Shown here: positions 15,728 through 24,611 of the stretch, piece after piece
Layout of the letters: each line of letters begins with the position of its first letter
Numbering within the stretch: the stretch's first letter is position 1
Source of the DNA: Lachnospiraceae bacterium MD308
GTDB lineage: Bacteria; Bacillota; Clostridia; Lachnospirales; Lachnospiraceae
Direction: 5' to 3'
Assembly: GCA_000403475.2 (NCBI GenBank)
Contig: KE159798.1
Coordinates: forward strand, 134,960 to 198,959
DNA length: 64,000 nucleotides
Position numbers and translations under genes: made by a program
The notes under the pieces: model-generated
Told to the model about the DNA's origin: nothing
Databases searched by the model: none
Seen by the model: the letters and a program-made list of their open reading frames with translations, nothing else

Positions 15728-16746
15728 GAGAGATGAAGACAACGGAGGCTGTCGGACAGGTATTATGCCATGATGTGACACAGATCATCAGAGGGGTAAC
15801 AAAGGACGCGGCATTTCGGAAGGGGCATGTAATCCGTAAGGAGGATATCCCGGTGCTGCTCAGTATGGGAAAGGATTCTGTATATATCTGGGAGAAAGAT
15901 GAGCGTATGCTGCATGAGAATGAAGCGGCGCAGATTCTTTATTCAATGTGTGCGAATGAAAATATGTGTCCCTCTGAGGTTAAGGAAGGAAAGATTGAGA
16001 TAACTGCAGAGTGTGACGGACTTTTTAAAGTAGAGAAAGAACGGCTTGATATAGTCAACGGCGCGGGGGAGATGATGATTGCTTCCAGGCATGGGAACTT
16101 CCCGGTGAAAGCCGGTGATAAGCTGGCAGGAATGAGAATCATCCCGCTGGTGATTGAGAAGAAGAAGTTAGAGGATGTAAAGGCGTCCTGCGGCAGCAAA
16201 CCTCTTTTTGAGCTTCTTCCGTTTTTACATAAAAAAGCCGGGATAGTGACTACAGGAAATGAAGTGTATCACGGGAGGATTCAGGATACGTTTACTCCTG
16301 TCATAAAAGAAAAGCTGGCAGAATACGACGTAGAAATTATCGGCCATGAAATCAGTGATGACAGTCATGAGCGTATTACAGGATGTATAAAAAAACTGCT
16401 GTCAGCAGGCGCAGAGATGATTCTTTGTACCGGCGGCATGAGTGTAGACCCGGACGACCGTACGCCTCTTGCTATCAAAAATACAGGGGCAAAGGTAGTT
16501 ACTTACGGAGCGCCGGTGCTTCCGGGAGCAATGTTTTTGCTGGCATATTATGAAGATATACCGGTGATAGGACTTCCGGGATGTGTGATGTATGCGAGAA
16601 GGACAATCTTTGACTTGGTACTTCCTCGTCTCTTGGCAGGCGAGAGATTAAGAGCAAAAGATTTTAGCAAGCTGGGGGAAGGCGGGCTGTGCCTGTCTTG
16701 TCCGGTGTGTACCTTCCCGAACTGTGGTTTTGGAAAGGGAGTGTAG
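15724..16746 (+). CDS. Second MoeA-like molybdopterin-binding protein with cysteine-rich tail
   Basis: 340 residues. The N-terminal 150 residues resemble the MoeA linker/SAF region seen in clostridial molybdopterin-binding proteins (VGQVLCHDVTQIIRGVTKDA, FRKGHVIRKEDIPVLLSMGK). The MoCF fold follows (AGIVTTGNEVYHGRIQDTF, ILCTGGMSVDPDDRTPLAI, VIGLPGCVMYARRTIFDLVL). The extreme C-terminus carries four cysteines (LCLSCPVCTFPNCGFGKG) that could hold zinc or an Fe-S cluster. Clostridia with molybdenum hydroxylases often encode such a paralogue. Its precise step is not established. It starts in an ATGA overlap with mobB. Confidence 0.75.
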   Translation: MREMKTTEAVGQVLCHDVTQIIRGVTKDAAFRKGHVIRKEDIPVLLSMGKDSVYIWEKDERMLHENEAAQILYSMCANENMCPSEVKEGKIEITAECDGLFKVEKERLDIVNGAGEMMIASRHGNFPVKAGDKLAGMRIIPLVIEKKKLEDVKASCGSKPLFELLPFLHKKAGIVTTGNEVYHGRIQDTFTPVIKEKLAEYDVEIIGHEISDDSHERITGCIKKLLSAGAEMILCTGGMSVDPDDRTPLAIKNTGAKVVTYGAPVLPGAMFLLAYYEDIPVIGLPGCVMYARRTIFDLVLPRLLAGERLRAKDFSKLGEGGLCLSCPVCTFPNCGFGKGV

Positions 16747-16749
16747 GCG

Positions 16750-17748
16750 ATGGTAAGGGCCAAGCCTTTACGGGATAACTTCGGAAGATTGATAGATTAT
16801 ATGAGAATTTCTGTTACAGACAGGTGCAATCTCAGGTGCACGTATTGTATGCCGGATGGGGTTCAGCTAGTACCGGCAAAGCAGATTCTTACTTTTGAAG
16901 AGATTGTTGATGTCTGCCGGGCGGCGGCAAAGCTTGGGATTCGAAAGATTAAGATAACGGGAGGGGAGCCGCTGGTTCGGCGGGGATGTCCTTCATTGAT
17001 TGGAAGAATCAAGGAGATAACGGGAGTGGAACAGGTCACTCTTACAACTAACGGTATTCTTTTGGGAGAATATTTAGACGCGCTTCTTGACAACGGACTG
17101 GATGCGGTAAACATAAGCCTTGATACGCTGGATGCGGATCGGTATCGAAAGATGACCGGGTGCGGAGAATTGTCTTTCGTGTTGGAAAGTTTGGACAGGG
17201 CAGTAAAGTCCCGTCTCAGGGTTAAGATAAACAGTGTTCTGCAAAAAGGTATCAACGACAGAGAGTGGGACGACCTTGCAAAACTGGCACAAAACCGTCC
17301 GGTGGATGTGCGTTTTATAGAGATCATGCCTATTGGCTGCGGGAAAAGATATGAGACGGTAAGTGGGGATGAGGTGCTTGCGGCGCTCCGGGGGAAATAT
17401 CATGCAACAGAGAGGGAGCTGTCTGTGCATGGAAACGGGCCGGCGGTTTATTATCGGATTCCCGGATTCATGGGAAGCATTGGCTTTATCAGTGCAGTGC
17501 ATGGGAAATTCTGTGATTCCTGCAATCGCATCCGTATGACAGCGGAAGGGGAGTTAAAGCCTTGTCTCTGTTACGGTGAAAGTATAGACATGAGGGAGAT
17601 ATTAAGGAGCAGTATCTCAGAAGAGGTTCGGGACGACAAAGTGTGTGAGGCAATTTGCGGAGCAGTCCGGCAGAAGCCGGCGATGCATTGTTTTGAAAGT
17701 AAAGAACAGATATCGGAAGACAGGCAGATGGTTCAGATTGGAGGATAG
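16750..17748 (+). CDS. moaA: GTP 3',8-cyclase
   Basis: 332 residues. Radical-SAM cluster motif CNLRCTYC at the N-terminus (VTDRCNLRCTYCMPDG), GGEPL-type SAM site (KITGGEPLVRRG) and the C-terminal second cluster cysteines (HGKFCDSCNRIRMTAEGELK, then CLCYG). The protein ends in the catalytic GG tail (VQIGG) required by MoaA. It converts GTP to 3',8-cyclo-7,8-dihydro-GTP, the first step of molybdopterin synthesis. Its usual partner moaC, and moaD and moaE, are not in this operon. Confidence 0.95.
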   Translation: MVRAKPLRDNFGRLIDYMRISVTDRCNLRCTYCMPDGVQLVPAKQILTFEEIVDVCRAAAKLGIRKIKITGGEPLVRRGCPSLIGRIKEITGVEQVTLTTNGILLGEYLDALLDNGLDAVNISLDTLDADRYRKMTGCGELSFVLESLDRAVKSRLRVKINSVLQKGINDREWDDLAKLAQNRPVDVRFIEIMPIGCGKRYETVSGDEVLAALRGKYHATERELSVHGNGPAVYYRIPGFMGSIGFISAVHGKFCDSCNRIRMTAEGELKPCLCYGESIDMREILRSSISEEVRDDKVCEAICGAVRQKPAMHCFESKEQISEDRQMVQIGG

Positions 17749-17752
17749 GAAG

Positions 17753-18739
17753 ATGGAGAAAAAACGAGTTTCACAGGAGGAGTGGGGCAAGGTGGCTGCG
17801 ATATGTACCAGCGAAAAAAAGGGAACCCCGAAGACAGAGGTCAATGATGCGGTGTTAAAAGAAAATTGGGGAATTGAGGGGGATGCTCATGCGGGGAACT
17901 GGCACAGGCAGGTGAGTCTTCTTGCCGCAGAACAGATTGAAGATTTTAAAAGAAGAGGAGCTGAGATTGATTTCGGAGCTTTTGGAGAAAATATTGTTAC
18001 AGAAGGCTTTGAACTGAGAAATCTTCCTGTTGGGACAAGGCTGGAGATTGGCGGGGCGGTGCTCGAGCTGACTCAGATTGGAAAGGAATGTCACAGTCAT
18101 TGTGCAATTCATCAGGTGATGGGAGACTGCATTATGCCGAGGGAAGGGGTGTTCGCGAAGGTAATAAAGGGAGGAAAAGTCTGCCCGGGGGAAAAGATAA
18201 GGCGAATCCCGCTCGTGCCGGAACGCTCGTTTACGGCTGCGGTTATAACTTTGAGTGACAAAGGATACGCGGGTGAAAGAAAGGATAAAAGCGGCCCTGA
18301 GATCTGCAGGATACTTACAGGAAAAGGGTATGAGATCATAGAGACGCTTCTACTGCCCGACAGTAAGGAGGAACTTGAAAAAGAATTGATAAGACTCGCG
18401 GATATGCGGCAGGTCAATGTGATATTTACTACAGGCGGCACAGGTTTTTCAGAAAGGGATGTCACGCCGGAGGCGACAGAGGCGGTTTGTGACAGAATGG
18501 CAATGGGAATAGCCGATGCGATTCGTATCCATTCATTGACGATTACAGATCGTGCTATGCTAAGTCGTGCAGTTTCCGGAATACGTAAGAGGACATTGAT
18601 TGTAAATCTTCCGGGAAGCCCAAAAGCCGTGAGGGAGTGCCTGGAGTATATTTTGCCGTCCTTAGAGCATGGACTTGGCATATTAAGAGGGACAGAGGGA
18701 GAGTGTGGGAATACGGATACAAAGAATGAAAAGCATTAA
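17753..18739 (+). CDS. MOSC domain - MogA/MoaB fusion protein
   Basis: 328 residues from ATG 17753, 4 bases after moaA, with GGAGGA upstream. Residues 1-150 are a MOSC domain (GIEGDAHAGNWHRQVSLLA, FGAFGENIVTEGF and a conserved cysteine in IGKECHSHC), which handles pterin-bound metal or sulfur. Residues about 160-315 form a MogA/MoaB molybdopterin adenylyltransferase (AAVITLSDKGYAGERKDKSG, VIFTTGGTGFSERDVTPEAT, LIVNLPGSPKAVRECL). MogA adenylates molybdopterin before metal insertion by MoeA. Fusing the two suggests coupling of sulfuration or release with adenylation. The end overlaps modA. Confidence 0.85.
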   Translation: MEKKRVSQEEWGKVAAICTSEKKGTPKTEVNDAVLKENWGIEGDAHAGNWHRQVSLLAAEQIEDFKRRGAEIDFGAFGENIVTEGFELRNLPVGTRLEIGGAVLELTQIGKECHSHCAIHQVMGDCIMPREGVFAKVIKGGKVCPGEKIRRIPLVPERSFTAAVITLSDKGYAGERKDKSGPEICRILTGKGYEIIETLLLPDSKEELEKELIRLADMRQVNVIFTTGGTGFSERDVTPEATEAVCDRMAMGIADAIRIHSLTITDRAMLSRAVSGIRKRTLIVNLPGSPKAVRECLEYILPSLEHGLGILRGTEGECGNTDTKNEKH

Positions 18740-19574
18740 GAAATGGGTGTGGATTTTAATTTTGTCACTTTTAGTTTCAGCGCCGGGCTGCTCTGGTGAC
18801 AGCAGCAAAAAAGCGGAAGAGACGAAGATACAGGTATTTATAGCAGCCAGCCTCAATACGGTCATGACCGACCTCTCAAAGATGTATGAAAAAGAGCATC
18901 CGAATGTAAGGATTGTATGTAATGCAGACAGTTCCGGTACCCTTTTGAACCAGATTGAAGAAGGCTATGCGTGCGATATCTTTTTTTCGGCGGCGCAGGA
19001 ACAGATGGATCAGTTAGAGGAGGGCGGCCTTTTGAAAGCCGGAACTCGTGCGGATGTAGTCAACAACCAATTGGCGGTAGTTACAGGAAAAGACAGTAAA
19101 ACTTCTGTGCAGGGACTTAACACGCTGGAACGTGCAGAGAGTATTGCACTTGCCGGGGAAAGTGTTCCGGCAGGCAGATATACGAGGCAGGCGCTTATAA
19201 CTTTAGGGATTCTTAGGGAGGCAGAAAAGGAAGCGGCGGAGATTACAACACAGGAGGTTTCGAAGGCGCTTAATAATGTAGAGATCAGTGAGCAAGATAA
19301 TGTCAGCAAAGTTTTGTTTGCAGTTGCAGAAGGCTCGTGCGAGGTTGGGACTGTGTATTATTCAGATATTTACGGGTATGAAAATAGGCTGGATATTATA
19401 GAGGCTGTAAGTCATGACCTTACAGGGGATGTAAGGTATCCTGCGGCAAGAGTGATAAATAAAGAGGCTGATAAGGCGCAAAACGATGCTGCCGATGACT
19501 TCCTGAAATATATTCTTTCAGAAGAAGCGAAAGGAGTATTTGAATCTTACTATTTTGATACGGATGTGGAGTAG
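18726..19574 (+). CDS. modA: Molybdate/tungstate ABC transporter substrate-binding lipoprotein
   Basis: 282 residues from ATG 18726; a GTG at 18705 is an alternative. The signal sequence KSIKKWVWILILSLLVSAPG ends in a lipobox-type cysteine. The ModA fold shows IQVFIAASLNTVMTDLSKMY, the oxyanion-binding serine region CNADSSGTLLNQIEEG, DIFFSAAQEQMDQL and AGRYTRQAL. It captures molybdate or tungstate at the outer membrane face. The gene overlaps the MOSC-MogA fusion by 14 bases, tying metal uptake to cofactor assembly. Confidence 0.9.
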   Translation: MKSIKKWVWILILSLLVSAPGCSGDSSKKAEETKIQVFIAASLNTVMTDLSKMYEKEHPNVRIVCNADSSGTLLNQIEEGYACDIFFSAAQEQMDQLEEGGLLKAGTRADVVNNQLAVVTGKDSKTSVQGLNTLERAESIALAGESVPAGRYTRQALITLGILREAEKEAAEITTQEVSKALNNVEISEQDNVSKVLFAVAEGSCEVGTVYYSDIYGYENRLDIIEAVSHDLTGDVRYPAARVINKEADKAQNDAADDFLKYILSEEAKGVFESYYFDTDVE

Positions 19575-20273
19575 ATGTTAAATGAAATATTGAAAAATCT
19601 GGACTGGAGTCCGCTTTTTATTTCGCTGAAGACGGGGATTGCAGCTACAGGTATTTGTTTTTTTGCGGGGCTGTATGCTGCAGGCAGGGTGATGAGAATG
19701 TCAAAGAAAAAACGGGCGTTCGTAGATGGGATTCTTACATTGCCGATGGTGCTGCCGCCGACGGTGGCAGGTTTTTTTCTGCTACTCGTTTTCAGCAGGA
19801 GAAGAGCACTTGGAATTTTTTTGTTTGACGAATTACATATAAAAGTAGTGCAGACATGGCTGGGTTGTATAATTGCTGCGACGATTATCGCGTTTCCGCT
19901 AATGTACCGGAATGCGCGCGCCGCGTTTGAGCAGGTAGATATGAATTTGATTCATGCGGGGAGGACTCTCGGGATGCCGGAATATGTAATATTCTGGAAA
20001 ATAGTGATGCCTGAGGCAAGACCGGGAATCACCTCGGGGACAATACTGACTTTTGCAAGAGCACTGGGAGAGTATGGGGCGACTTCTATGCTGGCAGGAA
20101 ATATCCCGGGGAAGACCGGGACCATATCCCAAAAGATTGCGATGGTGATTCAGGACGGCGATTATATAACGGCAGGTATCTGGGTGACAGTAGTCCTTTT
20201 GATTGCTTTTGTGTCTCTTTATTTGATTAATTTGATTGCAGGAAGAGGCAAAAGGCATATCAAGAGATGGTAG
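19575..20273 (+). CDS. modB: Molybdate ABC transporter permease
   Basis: 232 residues beginning directly after the modA stop. Five to six hydrophobic segments are present with the MetI-like permease loop EYVIFWKIVMPEARPGITSG (EAA motif) and the ModB segment TFARALGEYGATSMLAGNIP. It forms the membrane channel for molybdate or tungstate with ModC. Length is typical of ModB. Confidence 0.93.
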   Translation: MLNEILKNLDWSPLFISLKTGIAATGICFFAGLYAAGRVMRMSKKKRAFVDGILTLPMVLPPTVAGFFLLLVFSRRRALGIFLFDELHIKVVQTWLGCIIAATIIAFPLMYRNARAAFEQVDMNLIHAGRTLGMPEYVIFWKIVMPEARPGITSGTILTFARALGEYGATSMLAGNIPGKTGTISQKIAMVIQDGDYITAGIWVTVVLLIAFVSLYLINLIAGRGKRHIKRW

Positions 20274-20283
20274 AGGTGAATAT

Positions 20284-21351
20284 ATGGCAGTGTATGTAGA
20301 GCTCCGAAAAAGAATGGAAGGATTCTCATTAGACCTTCAGTTTCAAAGTAATTCAAAAAGAATCGGGATTCTGGGAGCTTCCGGCTGCGGAAAGAGTATG
20401 ACGCTTAAAAGCATAGCAGGTATTGAGACGCCGGAAGAAGGGCGGATACAGATCGGGAACAGAGTATTGTTTGATTCTGATGAGAAAATTAATATAAAGC
20501 CCCAAAGGAGAAACGCCGGATATCTTTTTCAGAATTATGCATTGTTTTCTGCGATGACGGTGGAAGGGAATATTGGGGCAGGTCTTAGAGGGAGGCGGAA
20601 AGAAAGGCAGGAGCGAGTACAGGAGATGATTCGAAAGTTCGGACTTCTGGGACTTGAAAAGAGATTTCCGGGAGAGCTTTCCGGCGGACAACAGCAGAGG
20701 ACAGCCCTCGCAAGGATTATGGCATATGAGCCGGAGATTATCCTTCTTGATGAGCCTTATGCAGCCCTTGACATGTTTTTGAGAGATCGGTTACAGCAGG
20801 AACTTTTAGATATGCTTGGAGATTATGAGGGGACAGTGATTCTTGTCTCTCATAATCGGGATGAAATATACCGGTTCAGTGACGAGCTTCTTGTTATGGA
20901 AAAAGGTCGGGCGGCATGTTTTGGAAAAAGTAAAGATATTTTTTCTAATCCTAAAAAGAAGGCGGCAGCAGGACTGACCGGCTGTAAGAATTTTTCGAAA
21001 ATACGGCGTATAGACGAACACCACCTGGAGGCGTCAGATTTTGGGATTCATCTGTGCACCAAAAGAAAGATTCCTGAGAATGCGGCGTATATTGGCTTTC
21101 GGGCCCATGAGTTTGAACCTGTATGGGGGATGCGGGAAGAAAACTGTATAAAAGTTCAGGTGGAAAGCGCAGCGCAGTTACCTTTTGAAACGCAGTATTT
21201 TCTTCGTTCAGAGAGAGGGCAGACGGGAGAACCGGGACAGGAACAGATTTGCTGGTTCGTGCAGAGGGACAGGCAGCGAGAGATAGAAAAAAAGGGGCTG
21301 CCTTCTTACCTTAAGTTTACAGAAGAACATATATTGTTTTTAGAGGGGTAA
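20284..21351 (+). CDS. modC: Molybdate ABC transporter ATP-binding protein
   Basis: 355 residues from ATG 20284, which follows GAGGTG by 7 bases. ABC ATPase motifs: Walker A GASGCGKSM, Q-loop YLFQNYALF, signature LSGGQQQRTALARIM, Walker B IILLDEPYAAL and H-loop VSHNRDE. The C-terminal 120 residues (from about NFSKIRRIDEHHLEA) form a TOBE-like regulatory domain that in ModC proteins binds oxyanion or tunes activity. It is the last gene of the molybdenum operon. Confidence 0.93.
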   Translation: MAVYVELRKRMEGFSLDLQFQSNSKRIGILGASGCGKSMTLKSIAGIETPEEGRIQIGNRVLFDSDEKINIKPQRRNAGYLFQNYALFSAMTVEGNIGAGLRGRRKERQERVQEMIRKFGLLGLEKRFPGELSGGQQQRTALARIMAYEPEIILLDEPYAALDMFLRDRLQQELLDMLGDYEGTVILVSHNRDEIYRFSDELLVMEKGRAACFGKSKDIFSNPKKKAAAGLTGCKNFSKIRRIDEHHLEASDFGIHLCTKRKIPENAAYIGFRAHEFEPVWGMREENCIKVQVESAAQLPFETQYFLRSERGQTGEPGQEQICWFVQRDRQREIEKKGLPSYLKFTEEHILFLEG

Positions 21352-21379
21352 AAGGGCATAAGAGAGTGCGTTCTGGACA

Positions 21380-21408
21380 TTGACACATGTTCCGGCACTT
21401 GGTAAAAT
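21380..21408 (+). promoter_or_regulatory. Near-consensus promoter for the hybrid sensor kinase
   Basis: TTGACA (21380-21385), 17-bp spacer, TAAAAT (21403-21408), 33 bases before the kinase start with an AGGGAGGAAAGAG ribosome site between. This separates the kinase from the molybdenum operon. Confidence 0.75.
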
Positions 21409-21441
21409 AGTAGGAGAGTAAAAAGCAGGGAGGAAAGAGAG

Positions 21442-24400
21442 ATGTATCATTGTCATGTTCATTTCTATTTAGCAGGCCATCATTGCAGAATTTTTGAGAT
21501 TATAAAGGAAATGTCCCCGCTTGAACATTTTACGCATGAGTTTGTTGAGGATGGGAGGCTGTCAGAAGAATCTGCGGCCGCGGCAGACGTGATTTTTGCC
21601 AATGTAGAAGATATGGACGAGAAAAAAGCATTGTGTTCACTGATTTCAGGAAAAGGCAAAGATACAGATTTAATATTGCTTGCAGGCGGGAACCAGATGA
21701 GTTTGACGGCAGAAGAACTTAAAGAAGTCACAGATGTGTGGAAGCTGCCGATGTTGGATGATGAGATTGGATTCCGATTTTTGCGGTGGCAGGAAAACCT
21801 GAAAATGTGCAAGGATTTTTGGCAGACCAGTCATTATCTCGAGGCAACGATTGACAATATTCCCAATCTTGTCTGGTATAAGGATAAAGACGGAATCCAT
21901 GAAAAGGTAAATGACAGCTTTTGCAAAACAGTCAATAAGACAAAAAAGCAGGTAGAAGGGCGCGGGCATGCTTATATCTGGGATGTGGAGCAAGATGACC
22001 CGGCCTGTATAGAGTCAGAGCGTGAAGTAATGGAAAAAAGAGAAACCTGCGTGTCTGAGGAAACGGTTCAGTCAGGGGACGGAACGAGACTTCTGACTAC
22101 CTACAAATCTCCCCTTTACGATTTGGACGGGAGTGTTATGGGTACAGTAGGTGTGGCTATTGATGTAACGCAGGAGCGGGCCTACGAGCAGGAAATTATA
22201 AAAAAGAATCATACGCTGGAGACGATTTTCACCACAATGGATTGTGGTGTTATGTGCCATACCCTGGATGGAAGCCGAATTATCAGCATCAACAGGGCAG
22301 CTCTTAAAATTCTGGGATATGATTCCCAGAAAGAGCTTTTGGAAGACGGATTTGATATGGTTGCGAAGTCCGTTTTGGAGGAGGATCGAACCAGTCTTCA
22401 GGAAAGAATTAAGAAGCTGAAGACAGAGGGAGACAGTATCAGCGTTGAGTACCGTATACGTCACAAAGATGGTGATATCCTTCACATTATGGGTAATGTT
22501 AAGCTTTTGAAGCAAAACGGAGAACTGGTTTACCAGAGATTTCTATTAGACTGTACTGCTCAGAAGCTTCAGGAAAAAAAGAACGAAAGACACCATATGG
22601 AGCTAATCCATGCTTTGAGTATAGAATATAATCTTGTATGCTTTTTTGACCTTGATACGGGGATGGGTATGCCGCTCAGGCTGTCTGATAAAGAGCATCA
22701 GATGTTTGATTCTGTTTTCGACACAGGGATCTCGCTGGATGAGAGTATGGAGCGGTACATACAAAAATATGTCCACGATGAAGACAAAGAGATGATGCTT
22801 GCAATCTCTAACAGAGAGAAGCTGAAAATGGAATTGACAGAAGATAGTCAGTATTATATTAATTACCGGACAATTAAAGGCGGTAAAGTAAAGTATTTCC
22901 AGATGAGAGCAGTGCGGTCTGGAAAATGGGAAGGTGGACATGGCATGGTTCTTGGTTTTCGCAGCGTAGATGAGGAAATACGCAGCGAGATGGAAAAGAA
23001 AGAACTGTTAGAGAATGCACTTATGCAGGCGAATAAGGCGAGTAAAGCAAAAAGTGTATTCCTTTCTAATATGTCACACGATATACGGACGCCGATGAAT
23101 GCCATTGTAGGATTTACATCGCTTGCTATTACCCATATTGAGAATTCGGAGCAAGTGAAGGAATATCTTGGAAAGATTATGACTTCCGGGGAACATCTGC
23201 TGAGTCTGATCAATGATGTGTTGGATATGAGCCGGATTGAGAGCGGTAAGATGCATTTGGAAGAAAAGCCATGCCGCCTGCCGGATATTCTGCATGGACT
23301 CCGCAGTATTGTACAGGCGGATATCCATGCAAAGCAGTTAGAATTGTATATTGATGCCGTGGATATTTTCGACGAGGAGATTTTCTGTGATAAGCTTCGC
23401 CTGAATCAAGTGCTTTTAAATCTTTTAAGTAATTCTGTTAAATATACAGGTGCAGGCGGCATCGTCAGTATAAGGATTATTGAAAGGCCGGGAGCACCGA
23501 TCGGTTATGCTAATTATGAATTCCATATCAAGGATACAGGCATAGGTATGAGCGAAGAATTCGTAGCGCATATTTTTGAACCCTTTGAACGGGAAAAGAA
23601 CAGTACGATCAGCGGGATTCAAGGCACCGGGCTTGGGATGGCAATTACAAAGAATATCGTGGATATGATGAACGGCACGATTGAAGTGAAGAGTGAGCAG
23701 GGGGTAGGAACAGAATTTATTGTAAGCTTTACTTTCCGTCTTAATACAGATGCAAAGGAGCCGAGGGATATACCTCAGCTTAAGAATTTGCGGGCGCTTG
23801 TGGTAGATGATGATTTCAACACGTGTGACAGCGTCTCGTACATGCTTCAGCAGATTGGTATGCGTGCAGAGTGGACATTGTCCGGCAAGGAGGCAGTGCT
23901 GCGTACCCATCAGGCAGTTACCCGGGGAGATATTTATAGTGTGTATATTATCGACTGGCTGCTTCCGGATATGAACGGCGTTGAGGTGACAAGAAGAATC
24001 CGTAAAGAGATGGGCGAGGATGTACCGGTTATCGTTTTGACTGCCTACGATTGGGCGGATATTGAGGAAGAGGCAAAGGAAGCCGGTGTGACAGCATTTT
24101 GCAGCAAGCCGCTGTTTTTGTCAGAACTCAGGAGCTGTCTGCATTCCATTGTGAATGATAAAGATGATAAAGGAAAGTCTGCTGAAGAAAGAAAGAACTT
24201 TCATGCGGGACGTATTCTGCTGGCAGAGGATAATGAATTGAATCAGGAGATTGCTACGGCGATTTTAGAAGATGCAGGCTTTAGCATTGATATAGCAGGA
24301 AATGGAAAAATTGCCGTAGATATGCTTGAAAAATCAAAGCCAGGGTATTACCAGTTGATACTCATGGATGTCCAGATGCCGGAGATGGATGGATATGAAG

Positions 24401-24582
24401 CATCAAAAAGAATTCGTGCACTAAAGGATGAGAAACTGTCATCGATACCTATCTTTGCCATGACTGCGAATGCTTTTGAGGAAGATAAGCAGGAGGCATT
24501 GAAAAGCGGAATGGACGGACATATTGCAAAGCCAATTGATATTGAGAAATTATTTGATACCTTGAGTATGGCTTTGAGCTAG
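21442..24582 (+). CDS. Hybrid sensor histidine kinase with PAS domains and two receiver domains
   Basis: 1046 residues with no transmembrane segment, so a cytoplasmic sensor. Residues 1-125 are an unassigned N-terminal domain. PAS domains follow at about 130-240 (NIPNLVWYKDKDGIHEKVND) and 250-375, with a third PAS-like region to 515. HisKA carries H546 (FLSNMSHDIRTPMNAIVGF). The HATPase domain has NLLSNSVKYT, DTGIGMSEE and GTGLGMAITK. The first receiver (about 785-915) has D838 (IIDWLLPDMNG). The second (about 930-1045) has D976 (ILMDVQMPEMDGYEA). There is no HPt or output domain, so phosphate must pass to a separate partner. Such orphan kinases are common in gut clostridia; its signal is unknown. 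Confidence 0.9.
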   Translation: MYHCHVHFYLAGHHCRIFEIIKEMSPLEHFTHEFVEDGRLSEESAAAADVIFANVEDMDEKKALCSLISGKGKDTDLILLAGGNQMSLTAEELKEVTDVWKLPMLDDEIGFRFLRWQENLKMCKDFWQTSHYLEATIDNIPNLVWYKDKDGIHEKVNDSFCKTVNKTKKQVEGRGHAYIWDVEQDDPACIESEREVMEKRETCVSEETVQSGDGTRLLTTYKSPLYDLDGSVMGTVGVAIDVTQERAYEQEIIKKNHTLETIFTTMDCGVMCHTLDGSRIISINRAALKILGYDSQKELLEDGFDMVAKSVLEEDRTSLQERIKKLKTEGDSISVEYRIRHKDGDILHIMGNVKLLKQNGELVYQRFLLDCTAQKLQEKKNERHHMELIHALSIEYNLVCFFDLDTGMGMPLRLSDKEHQMFDSVFDTGISLDESMERYIQKYVHDEDKEMMLAISNREKLKMELTEDSQYYINYRTIKGGKVKYFQMRAVRSGKWEGGHGMVLGFRSVDEEIRSEMEKKELLENALMQANKASKAKSVFLSNMSHDIRTPMNAIVGFTSLAITHIENSEQVKEYLGKIMTSGEHLLSLINDVLDMSRIESGKMHLEEKPCRLPDILHGLRSIVQADIHAKQLELYIDAVDIFDEEIFCDKLRLNQVLLNLLSNSVKYTGAGGIVSIRIIERPGAPIGYANYEFHIKDTGIGMSEEFVAHIFEPFEREKNSTISGIQGTGLGMAITKNIVDMMNGTIEVKSEQGVGTEFIVSFTFRLNTDAKEPRDIPQLKNLRALVVDDDFNTCDSVSYMLQQIGMRAEWTLSGKEAVLRTHQAVTRGDIYSVYIIDWLLPDMNGVEVTRRIRKEMGEDVPVIVLTAYDWADIEEEAKEAGVTAFCSKPLFLSELRSCLHSIVNDKDDKGKSAEERKNFHAGRILLAEDNELNQEIATAILEDAGFSIDIAGNGKIAVDMLEKSKPGYYQLILMDVQMPEMDGYEASKRIRALKDEKLSSIPIFAMTANAFEEDKQEALKSGMDGHIAKPIDIEKLFDTLSMALS

Positions 24583-24611
24583 ACAAAAATAGACTGACGG
24601 AAAAGAGGCGT

